From an uncultured Aquimarina sp. (GTDB taxonomy: Bacteria; Bacteroidota; Bacteroidia; Flavobacteriales; Flavobacteriaceae): DNA of 64,000 bases. The stretch spans positions 868,001 through 932,000 of the forward strand of contig CANMLW010000001.1 of NCBI GenBank assembly GCA_947498705.1. Reading direction: 5' to 3'. Below the pieces are notes generated by a model. The model was given only the letters and a program-made list of their open reading frames with translations. It searched no databases and was not told where the DNA came from. Made by a program: the position numbers and the translations under genes. Numbering within the stretch: position 1 is the stretch's first letter; the number at the start of each line of letters is the position of its first letter. Below are positions 17,011-24,480 of the stretch, piece after piece.

Positions 17011-17031
17011 AGTAGCGTTTATAAAAACAAA

Positions 17032-17082
17032 AAAAGAGGCTATTTCAATGTTATATTTTTAATTTTAGAAATAACCTCTTTT
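17032..17082. terminator. Bidirectional terminator between convergent genes
   Basis: Arms 17032-17046 and 17068-17082 form a 15-bp stem with one mismatch and end in A/T runs on both sides. It lies between the Crp/Fnr gene (plus) and the outer-membrane protein gene (minus). Confidence 0.7.
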
Positions 17083-17129
17083 CACAACTAACACGTATGT
17101 TATATATGTTTATAAATTACTATTGATTC

Positions 17130-17858
17130 CTATAAAGGAATAAATGCAGATACTTTATAGAATTCGTCAGAGGCACCTACATCTGTTACTAAATTGGCTC
17201 CAGCAGAAAGTCTAAAAGCGATTCCGTTATCTAATTTTAACTTAACAGAACCTCCCAAATATCTATAGACCTGAATATTCTTGTTGACATCGTCATTCTC
17301 TAAATTCATAAATGCTAATTCTTCAAAAAACGCTCCTATAACTAGTCGTTTACTTACATTAATACCAGGCGCGGCCCAAAAAAGAAAAAGGTCTCTGGAA
17401 GAAGTAGCATCTCCATCTCTTATTGATTTATAATACGCGATATATGCTTCTATATCAAAAATATCATCATGATATGCTGTATAGGTATTTGGTATTACAG
17501 CTTCTCCTATTTTTGTTCCTGATGTATGCGACAAAAATTTACCATGAGCAAAACCGACTCCCGGGTTTAAAAACCAATTTCCTCCTGCTAATTTAAATCC
17601 AAGTCCTACACCAGTTTCTAATAATTGATCGCCACCCGACTCTATAGTACCAAATGATGTATTTGTCCAGAAAACACTATAAATAGTGATGTCGAAGTTT
17701 TTATTGGTCTCGAAACTACCAAAGAAAATAGGAGAAAATCCTGCCACACTATTTTGAATTATTTTGGTAGCAAACTTAGCTTTCTTTTCTTTTTTCTCTT
17801 CTTGTGCAAACGTGTACTGAATGCATAATGCAAATATTAAAATTGCGATTTTTTTCAT
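17130..17858 (-). CDS. Predicted outer-membrane beta-barrel protein
   Basis: The signal peptide is MKKIAILIFALCIQYTFAQ. The remaining 223 residues alternate in amphipathic stretches rich in Gly and aromatics (GVGLGFKLAGGNWFLNPGVGF, LFWAAPGINVSKRLVIGAFFE). The chain ends in a beta-signal-like segment (EFYKVSAFIPL). This is typical of a small outer-membrane barrel. I do not recognise a named family. It lies 36 bp after the enoyl-CoA hydratase gene in the same direction and may be the last gene of that transcript, ending at the hairpin 17032-17082. Confidence 0.7.
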   Translation of the reverse strand: MKKIAILIFALCIQYTFAQEEKKEKKAKFATKIIQNSVAGFSPIFFGSFETNKNFDITIYSVFWTNTSFGTIESGGDQLLETGVGLGFKLAGGNWFLNPGVGFAHGKFLSHTSGTKIGEAVIPNTYTAYHDDIFDIEAYIAYYKSIRDGDATSSRDLFLFWAAPGINVSKRLVIGAFFEELAFMNLENDDVNKNIQVYRYLGGSVKLKLDNGIAFRLSAGANLVTDVGASDEFYKVSAFIPL

Positions 17859-17894
17859 GATTAATTGTTTTAAAAAAATTGTGTGATTAGTTGT

Positions 17895-18680
17895 TTAAAT
17901 ATTTAAAAATTGTGATTGTTCTGTATTAAAATTTGCCGGTCTTTTTTCGACAAAAGCACTCATTCCTTCTTTCTGATCTTTTGTATTAAACAAGGCATGA
18001 AATACTCTTCTTTCAAACAAAATTCCTTCTCTAAGACCTAACTCCATAGCTCTATCGACAGTCTCTCTAGCTATCATCACAGTAGTTTTGCTATAGGATG
18101 CAATTTGTGTTGCTATTTCTAATGTTTTTTCTAGTAATTCTTCTGAAGAAAAGATGCGAGCAACAAGACCGCTGCGTTCTGCTTCGACAGCATCAATCAT
18201 ACGTCCTGTAAGAATCCAATCCATTGCTTTTGTTTTACCGATCATTTTGGTTAATCGTTGGGTACCTCCTATTCCTGGGATTACACCTAGTTTAATTTCT
18301 GGTTGTCCAAATTTTGCAGTTTCTGAAGCATATATGATATCGCACATCATGGCAAGTTCACAACCGCCACCCAGGGCATATCCTGACACAGCAGCGATCT
18401 TAGGTGTTCGAATCGCTGTAAACTGTTCCCATCCTGCAAAGTAATCTTCATGAAACATGTCCAGATATGACTTATCCTTCATTTCCTTAATGTCAGCACC
18501 TGCAGCAAAGGCTTTTTCAGACCCTGTTATTACAAAGCATCCTATTTCTGGGTCATCATCTAATTCTTGCATGGTACTCACCATTTCTTGCATGAGTGCA
18601 TTATTTAATGCATTTAATGCTTTTGGCCTATCTAAGGTAAGTATGGCTACACGCCCCTTACGTTCTACTTTTATATTCAT
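17895..18680 (-). CDS. Enoyl-CoA hydratase/isomerase (crotonase family)
   Basis: Length 261, normal for a single crotonase domain. The oxyanion hole (AAGADIKEM, 59-67) and [15 protein letters not shown] (100-114) are present. Both hydratase glutamates are in place: Glu108 and Glu128 ([17 protein letters not shown]). It therefore looks like a true enoyl-CoA hydratase of fatty-acid or amino-acid breakdown rather than MenB, whose active-site pattern differs. It lies 100 bp downstream of the adenylation/flavoreductase fusion on the same strand, with a hairpin between them. A functional link is possible but unproven. Confidence 0.9.
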   Translation of the reverse strand: MNIKVERKGRVAILTLDRPKALNALNNALMQEMVSTMQELDDDPEIGCFVITGSEKAFAAGADIKEMKDKSYLDMFHEDYFAGWEQFTAIRTPKIAAVSGYALGGGCELAMMCDIIYASETAKFGQPEIKLGVIPGIGGTQRLTKMIGKTKAMDWILTGRMIDAVEAERSGLVARIFSSEELLEKTLEIATQIASYSKTTVMIARETVDRAMELGLREGILFERRVFHALFNTKDQKEGMSAFVEKRPANFNTEQSQFLNI

Positions 18681-18712
18681 TGTGTGATTTGTGTTTATAC
18701 AATACGATCCTC

Positions 18713-18736
18713 AAGAAGCTCATTATTTAGCTTCTT
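18713..18736 (-). repeat. 8-bp perfect hairpin between the fusion gene and the hydratase gene
   Basis: Arms 18713-18720 and 18729-18736 pair perfectly around an 8-nt loop. No U-tract follows on the minus strand, so it may be a processing or stability element rather than a terminator. Confidence 0.4.
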
Positions 18737-18780
18737 AAAAATGTACTATGAGTTATTAAAGCTGGTTGATTAAAGTTGGG

Positions 18781-21700
18781 CTATGAGTCCCATATAGCAC
18801 CATATGCAGGAATGTCTCTACTCTCCATACCGTATACTACTTTCCAGGTAAGTTTCTTATTAGAGATACATATTACAGCTTCGGCATCAAAATCTCTATA
18901 TGCTTTATATGCCAGTTTTACCATATCTGGTTTACCATGTGTATCTGTATTCCAGATAATAGCGTCGGGTTGTACTTCTAGAATTTCATCAACCAAATCA
19001 TCGCCGTATGTTTTTCTTGGGTTTCTGGTTGCCCAAATTAATCTTGAAGGCACCTCTTGTGACAGTAAATGAGGCAGGCAAGGTCCTATTCCACTACCTG
19101 TAGCTACCCAAATTACTTTCTTAAAAAGTTTATCGACATTACCCACTCCAGCAGTAGTAATTCCTTTTACCCATAAGTGAGAAGGCATATCATCTATAAG
19201 ATCGGCTGTCCAATCACCTGCCCTAGAGATCGTTAACCTAAAACCTTCTTTTCCTGGCTCTGGTACATTTGCGAACGAATGCCATTCCATTAATGGGCTA
19301 CGACTAATTGTGGTAGAAGATCCTGCAAAAGGGGTTTCGCCGTGGTTAAACCTTGCCAAAATAACATGATTTGACGGCCTTGTAATATCTACTTTAACTT
19401 TTTTTAATCTAAGCCAAGGCAATGCTATACTTGTCGTAATCACTACCAATAACCAAAAACTAAATGAATCTATTAAGGAAGAAAACAAAGATTGGTCGGG
19501 TAAATTTGCCTTTGTTATAATCACGGTTTGTACCCAGAATAAAACTAACGCTGACCAGCCACCAAAACGATGTGCTTTTTCAAAATCATCGTGATATTTT
19601 GCTCGTATGCCTGGTAAAGCCATAATAATCATAAATACCAAAATTCCCGTTAGTAAAGTAGTTATCCAAAGTAAAGTACCGCTTTTTGCAGCTTCATTGG
19701 TACCATTAAAGAAATTATAAAACAAGGACCCCATAAATAGTATAAACCATAAGGTTCCGCTTACCGTTCCTCCTATATGAATCCCACCAAAATGATACAC
19801 TTTACCAGCTCTTCTTCTAATAGATAAGGGCCAACTAGTAGGTATACTTGTTGCAATCCAAAACAACAGGTTAATGATATATTGTTGTCTTATGAGAATA
19901 CCAATGGTAAAATTAACCAACGTAATTTTGGCAATAATATCTAATTGTATATTCTGTGCTGACCACCAGTTACCTTGTGTCGCACCATAAATCATTATTC
20001 CGACATTAGTTAATAAAAGCAATGCAAACAATCGGTAATAATGCATTAATTTTTCTCCTTTCCATATTCTGCTGGCATATTTTTTTTGAGGAGGAAGCAC
20101 AACCTTATCCAAATTAGGATAATTATCCTGTTTTTCTACATTTAGATCTATAACCGGATTATCGGTTTTGACTATTGCGTCCATTACTTTTTCTTCTTTA
20201 TGATTTATGATCAAATTTTCTTTTTTGATTATTTCTTCCTGTTTTTCTTCTTGTTTAGGAATACTATTAAGCAATTTCCTTTTATCTACTTTACCTCTGC
20301 TTGTCATCGGGAGCTCGGGCATAGTTATTACTTGCTCTGGAACACAATAATAGGGCAGTACTTTTTCTACTTGTTGTTTTACTTTATCAGGATCAATATG
20401 CTCTGGACTTACAAAAGAGACCAATGTTCTATTATCTATTTTTAGCGTAATAGCTCTTTTACTTTCGGGCATTTTTTCTATAATTGCCGAAACAGAGTCT
20501 AATTCTACTCTAAAACCACATATTTTCACCTGATCATCTGTTCTTCCCAGATGTTCCAGCTCTCCGTCTGATGTCCATCTTCCTAAATCTCTGGTTCTAA
20601 ACATTTTTCTACCCTGTCCTAAAAAAGGATCATCTACATATCTTTCATTTGTTAGGCCTTCATTGTTTATATACCCTCTTGTTACACAATAGCCACCAGC
20701 CCACATTTCTCCAACTTCACCTATGTCACATGGTTCTAAATCTTCATTCAAAACATACACAGTATTATTTGGTGTAGGTTTTCCTATAGATAGTATTTCA
20801 TCTGTAGGAAAAAAGCGCTTTACTGTATTTACTATGGTAGTTTCTGTAGGTCCACACGAATTGTGAAATGCACAAAACGCTGACCACTTTTCTGCCAAAA
20901 CTCTAGGGCAAGGCTCTCCTGCAACTATGGCTATACGTACATTTTTACATTTATCGACATCCATAGAACTTAGAATTGTAGGGGTAGATATTACTACATC
21001 TACTTTACTTACTGTTTCTTGAATATCTTTACCTCGTATTACCAATGTTGCTCCGTTAGCAAGACTACCCAGAATTTCCCATACAGACATATCAAAAGCA
21101 ATGCTTAAAATTTGTCCTACTTTTAACCCTGGACGTATTCCTAAGTTACCCGGTGAGGTAAGTAGTATATTACATGTATTTCTATGGGTTACCTGAACAC
21201 CATTAGGATCTCCTGTTGTACCAGAGGTAAAGATGATATAGCAAACATCATCTTCTGCAATTGCGATCTCTGGCAAGATCACCTCATTAGCATTATTTGT
21301 ATTAGATTTTAAAAAATCATCGATAACAATATGCATACTACCCTCTACTTTTGGCACTAGGTCTTTATACTCTGAGAGCGTAAGCACTACAGAAATAGAA
21401 GCCGATTTCATCACATATCGTAATTGTTCATCCTTGGCTAATCCAATATGTTGTGGCACATAAGCACCACCTACTTTTAGAATCGCCAATATCCCAACCA
21501 ACATGGGTATAGATCGCTGTACAAATAGTCCAACATTATCGCCTTGTTGCACCCCATTCTTTATCAGTTCTAATGCCAGAAGATTAGATTGATGATCTAA
21601 TTCTTTATACGTTATACTATCCTCATAATGGGTAGCAGCAATAGCATTAGGATATATTTTGGCCTGGGCTTCGAATGCATGATGTATACATCGATAAGGA

Positions 21701-21867
21701 ACTCGGGTTATTGGCCCTTGACCAAATCTCTGAAAAAGATATTGATCTGCTAATGACAACCCTGCCATTGCAGATTTTGAAAACGTATCACCAGGGACTA
21801 AAGGATTGTATCCTTTAGTTTCATGTATTTCTGCTTCAGAAATAACATGAGAACGTTTAACTCCCAT
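18781..21867 (-). CDS. NRPS-like adenylation domain fused to a NOX/ferric-reductase-like membrane flavoreductase
   Basis: The 1028-residue protein has three parts. (1) An NRPS-type adenylation domain (about 55-535): A3 SGTTGDPNGV 215-224, FDMSVWE 258-264 with the Asp that contacts an alpha-amino group, CGPTET 338-343, GRTDDQVKICGFRVEL 441-456 and catalytic Lys526 (TSRGKVDK). (2) A charged linker (536-600) with no carrier-protein LGGxS motif. (3) About six membrane helices (608-830) with His692/697 and His766, then a cytoplasmic FAD/NAD(P) module with EWHSFAN (861-867), RAGDWT (882-887) and GSGIGPCLP (924-932). It recalls NADPH oxidase/ferric reductases. I infer a membrane enzyme that adenylates an amino-acid-like substrate and handles electrons; the product is unknown. 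Confidence 0.88.
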   Translation of the reverse strand: MGVKRSHVISEAEIHETKGYNPLVPGDTFSKSAMAGLSLADQYLFQRFGQGPITRVPYRCIHHAFEAQAKIYPNAIAATHYEDSITYKELDHQSNLLALELIKNGVQQGDNVGLFVQRSIPMLVGILAILKVGGAYVPQHIGLAKDEQLRYVMKSASISVVLTLSEYKDLVPKVEGSMHIVIDDFLKSNTNNANEVILPEIAIAEDDVCYIIFTSGTTGDPNGVQVTHRNTCNILLTSPGNLGIRPGLKVGQILSIAFDMSVWEILGSLANGATLVIRGKDIQETVSKVDVVISTPTILSSMDVDKCKNVRIAIVAGEPCPRVLAEKWSAFCAFHNSCGPTETTIVNTVKRFFPTDEILSIGKPTPNNTVYVLNEDLEPCDIGEVGEMWAGGYCVTRGYINNEGLTNERYVDDPFLGQGRKMFRTRDLGRWTSDGELEHLGRTDDQVKICGFRVELDSVSAIIEKMPESKRAITLKIDNRTLVSFVSPEHIDPDKVKQQVEKVLPYYCVPEQVITMPELPMTSRGKVDKRKLLNSIPKQEEKQEEIIKKENLIINHKEEKVMDAIVKTDNPVIDLNVEKQDNYPNLDKVVLPPQKKYASRIWKGEKLMHYYRLFALLLLTNVGIMIYGATQGNWWSAQNIQLDIIAKITLVNFTIGILIRQQYIINLLFWIATSIPTSWPLSIRRRAGKVYHFGGIHIGGTVSGTLWFILFMGSLFYNFFNGTNEAAKSGTLLWITTLLTGILVFMIIMALPGIRAKYHDDFEKAHRFGGWSALVLFWVQTVIITKANLPDQSLFSSLIDSFSFWLLVVITTSIALPWLRLKKVKVDITRPSNHVILARFNHGETPFAGSSTTISRSPLMEWHSFANVPEPGKEGFRLTISRAGDWTADLIDDMPSHLWVKGITTAGVGNVDKLFKKVIWVATGSGIGPCLPHLLSQEVPSRLIWATRNPRKTYGDDLVDEILEVQPDAIIWNTDTHGKPDMVKLAYKAYRDFDAEAVICISNKKLTWKVVYGMESRDIPAYGAIWDS

Positions 21868-21874
21868 TGCCTGG

Positions 21875-21979
21875 TTAATATTTTACATAGGTTAATGATT
21901 GCTTATAGCTACATAAATTGACAGGAGGTTTCTTTAGAAAAACCGAGAGTTTTTCAGGTTTTAAAAATTGAGTTTTCAT
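21875..21979 (-). CDS. 34-residue micro-ORF coupled to the adenylation/reductase gene
   Basis: An ATG at 21979 opens a 34-codon frame ending in TAA at 21875. That is only 7 nt before the ATG of the 1028-residue fusion. The product begins MKTQFLKPEKLSVF and contains KKPPVNLC with a single cysteine; it is basic, with no signal peptide or membrane segment. The tight spacing and the absence of another ORF in the leader suggest translational coupling. It could be a peptide substrate, a partner protein, a leader peptide or chance. I do not recognise a family. Too short for standard gene calling; moderate to low confidence. Confidence 0.4.
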   Translation of the reverse strand: MKTQFLKPEKLSVFLKKPPVNLCSYKQSLTYVKY

Positions 21980-22230
21980 GATTTCGTGTTAATTATTTAT
22001 TTGAATATTTCATCTATCCAAGAATCGAAATTATGGCAACCTTTTATAGAAAGGTATAAAATATCTAACACTAAACCTTCTTTTTTTTTGTTATAACTAT
22101 AAGATAATTACGTTAATACCGCAAATACACTAAGCGCAATTTATAATTAAACTATACTAAAACCATTATAAAATGAACTCTAAAGAACTACTCTTTTCAT
22201 TTAACAAAAATTTAATAACCACAAACTCTT

Positions 22231-22902
22231 ATGAAAACTCAACTATTAAACACTCTTGTGGAAAAAGGCTTATACAAGTGTTCTAACTACACACTAAACG
22301 AAACCATACTAAAATGTAAATGTTACTCTAATAGCATTTACCTAATCAAGGAAGGTATCGTTAAGATTATGCAAATTACCTATGAGGGAGAAGAAATTGT
22401 ACCTGTGCTATTAACTAAAGGACAGGTTTTTGGAAATGATGCTATTTACGGAGAATTCTATACAACGTATAAATCAGAATCTGCTCATGAAAACACCCTC
22501 ATTTATGAATTTAGCATAGCAGATATTCGTGCTACTGTAAGAAACAACATAACATTCCACAAGGATCTATTGTTGTTATTAAAAGAAGAACATTATCAAG
22601 CAGAAAGAAGAATTAAGAGCCTAAGGATACGATCTGCAGAAGAAAGGCTCATCCTTACTTTTATAGAGTTTTTCAACAAATTTAAACATCCATCCAGTAC
22701 AGAAGAACAGGCATTTATAAAATCACCACTTACCCAAGATGAGTTAGCTAGCTATATTAGAACCTCTAGGGTGACAACCAACCAAATTATTAATCTTCTA
22801 AAAAGTAAATCACTAATCGAATATAATAACAAGGAAATCGTATTAAAAAAAGATTTTTTTACTTACTATAAAAAAACATCTAACTCGTGGTATATGACAT
22901 AG
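22231..22902 (+). CDS. Crp/Fnr-family transcriptional regulator (2)
   Basis: 223 residues, a paralogue of the regulator at 16327-17010 with the same layout. The N-terminal cyclic-nucleotide-type beta-roll contains LIKEGIVKIMQITYEGEEIVPVLL, and the C-terminal winged helix has SPLTQDELASYIRTSRVTTNQII near 170-193. Several Cys residues lie near the N-terminus (about 17, 29 and 31), but they do not form a recognisable Fnr cluster. It is divergent from the adenylation/flavoreductase gene over a 251-bp region, so it is the best candidate for its local regulator. Ligand unknown. Confidence 0.87.
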   Translation: MKTQLLNTLVEKGLYKCSNYTLNETILKCKCYSNSIYLIKEGIVKIMQITYEGEEIVPVLLTKGQVFGNDAIYGEFYTTYKSESAHENTLIYEFSIADIRATVRNNITFHKDLLLLLKEEHYQAERRIKSLRIRSAEERLILTFIEFFNKFKHPSSTEEQAFIKSPLTQDELASYIRTSRVTTNQIINLLKSKSLIEYNNKEIVLKKDFFTYYKKTSNSWYMT

Positions 22903-22921
22903 TAATATAGAAAACCACGTA

Positions 22922-23479
22922 TTATATTTTATAACCAAAAGAAAGTTGAATATTTCTGGTAGTACCTTCGCTATCAGAAATATTTGTATCATCTATAATA
23001 TTAGATACCCCAAAACCATACCTAAGGTCGGCAAAAAAGTTTTCTGTGATATTTACTCCGATTCCTGCAACTACAGAAAAATTAAAGGTATTGAAATTAG
23101 CCTCGGCGCTTGTTTTATCCTGCCATTCCCAAATTTTAACTCCTGCCTGAGGACCTAAATGAATATTTACCAATTCTGAAAAATTATATTTTAGAAATAT
23201 TGGTAATTGAAGATAATCTATTCTTAAGGATTCATCATCATTACCCATTGAAGAGTATTGAAATTCTGGTTGAATACTTAACTTGCCTTTTAAAGGGTAT
23301 TCTGCCAAAAAACCTACAACAACACCAAACCTACTATCTTCAAGGTTTTCTGGTATATCATCAGAACTAATAGAACTAAGGTTGCCACCTATTCTAATAC
23401 CATATACCCCCTCTTGTGCAAAGCTATGTAATGTTATAAACAAAAAAACAACGCTTATCCAAAGTATATTTTTTTTCAT
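22922..23479 (-). CDS. Porin-family outer-membrane beta-barrel protein
   Basis: The signal peptide (MKKNILWISVVFLFITLHSFAQ) is followed by a 160-residue barrel of the OMP_b-brl_2 type. Features are YGIRIGGNLSS at the start, GVVVGFLAEYPLKGKLSIQPEFQYSSMG, FLKYNFSELVNIHLGPQAGVKIW and a final FADLRYGFGVSN...IQLSFGYKI. Such 8-strand barrels are abundant in Bacteroidota and usually have no known cargo. The gene is monocistronic and converges with the second Crp/Fnr gene, 19 bp apart. Confidence 0.85.
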   Translation of the reverse strand: MKKNILWISVVFLFITLHSFAQEGVYGIRIGGNLSSISSDDIPENLEDSRFGVVVGFLAEYPLKGKLSIQPEFQYSSMGNDDESLRIDYLQLPIFLKYNFSELVNIHLGPQAGVKIWEWQDKTSAEANFNTFNFSVVAGIGVNITENFFADLRYGFGVSNIIDDTNISDSEGTTRNIQLSFGYKI

Positions 23480-23576
23480 CTTAAAGGGTTTTGATTTTGG
23501 AGCAAGTTTACTAATAAAATTTGTGTTATAAAATAATTGAGATAAAATTATAAAAATTCCCTTTTCGATAAATAGT

Positions 23577-24476
23577 TTATAATTTATTTAATTTCTCATT
23601 ATATAATGACTTTATTATCCCATCTGACAATCCAATTTTAGGAACAAAAATTTCTCTTGCCTTACTCCATTTCATGGCAGATAGGTATATTCTTGTAGCT
23701 GGGATAATTACATCTGCCCTATCCTGATTTAGATTAAGTTTCCAGATACGTTCTTCGTAAGTAAGTGATTTTAACGTTTTATAATAAGAACTTAGATATA
23801 AAAACGATAGGGATTTTCCCATTCTTTTACCACTATTCTTAAAAATATTATTGATATTACCACCCGAACCAATTAATGATACACGATTATATCTTTGTGT
23901 ATGATTAGAAATCCATTCTTCTACATCGTTCCATATTTGATCAGAAACCAAATTATTAAGTAATCGTACTGTTCCTAGTTTAAAAGATTTTGACGCTATT
24001 GTTTTTCCGTTATGATAAAGTGTAAATTCAGTACTTCCACCTCCCACATCAACATATAAATAAGTTGCATCGGTATTAATCAAGTTATTTAGATCTGTCA
24101 TAGCAATAAGAGCTGCCTCATCTTTACCATCTATGATATCTATTTGAATACCCGTTTTTTCCTTAATCAGTGTAACAATTTCCTTTCCGTTTTCTGCCTC
24201 TCTCATAGCCGAGGTAGCACAAGCCTTGTATTGTACTACTTTATGTGTTTTCATTAACAATTGATACGCCTGCATAGTATCAATCATTCTATTGATATTT
24301 TCTTCTGAAACTCTTTTCGAATCAAAAACATCTGCTCCCAAACGTATTGGCACTCTTACCAAGCTTGTTTTTTTAAAACGCGTAGGTTTACCTTCTTCCT
24401 GGTGAATACTACTTATTAATAACCGTACTGCATTGGAGCCTATATCGATAGCACCATATTTTTCTATAATCAACAA
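23577..24476 (-). CDS. ppx: Ppx/GppA-family exopolyphosphatase
   Basis: 299 residues with the Ppx/GppA actin-like fold. The first phosphate loop is AIDIGSNAVRLLI (8-20), the second is YVDVGGGSTEFTLY (about 138-151), and LIGSGGNINNIF follows near 200. This is the short form without the C-terminal HD-like domain of E. coli Ppx. The enzyme hydrolyses polyphosphate or (p)ppGpp. It is the last gene of sixA-ppk1-ppx, 4 bp after ppk1, so synthesis and breakdown of polyphosphate are encoded together. Confidence 0.92.
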   Translation of the reverse strand: MLIIEKYGAIDIGSNAVRLLISSIHQEEGKPTRFKKTSLVRVPIRLGADVFDSKRVSEENINRMIDTMQAYQLLMKTHKVVQYKACATSAMREAENGKEIVTLIKEKTGIQIDIIDGKDEAALIAMTDLNNLINTDATYLYVDVGGGSTEFTLYHNGKTIASKSFKLGTVRLLNNLVSDQIWNDVEEWISNHTQRYNRVSLIGSGGNINNIFKNSGKRMGKSLSFLYLSSYYKTLKSLTYEERIWKLNLNQDRADVIIPATRIYLSAMKWSKAREIFVPKIGLSDGIIKSLYNEKLNKL

Positions 24477-24480
24477 AATA

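Noticed and set aside
17895..18680. Enoyl-CoA hydratase considered as MenB of the menaquinone pathway
   Set aside because: Both hydratase glutamates are present and the active-site sequence is that of a general crotonase; it is also far from menF-menD.
20200..20445. 81-codon plus-strand frame within the adenylation/flavoreductase gene
   Set aside because: It is antisense to the Lys/Glu-rich linker and the A10 region; Phe-rich composition is expected of the complement of that linker.
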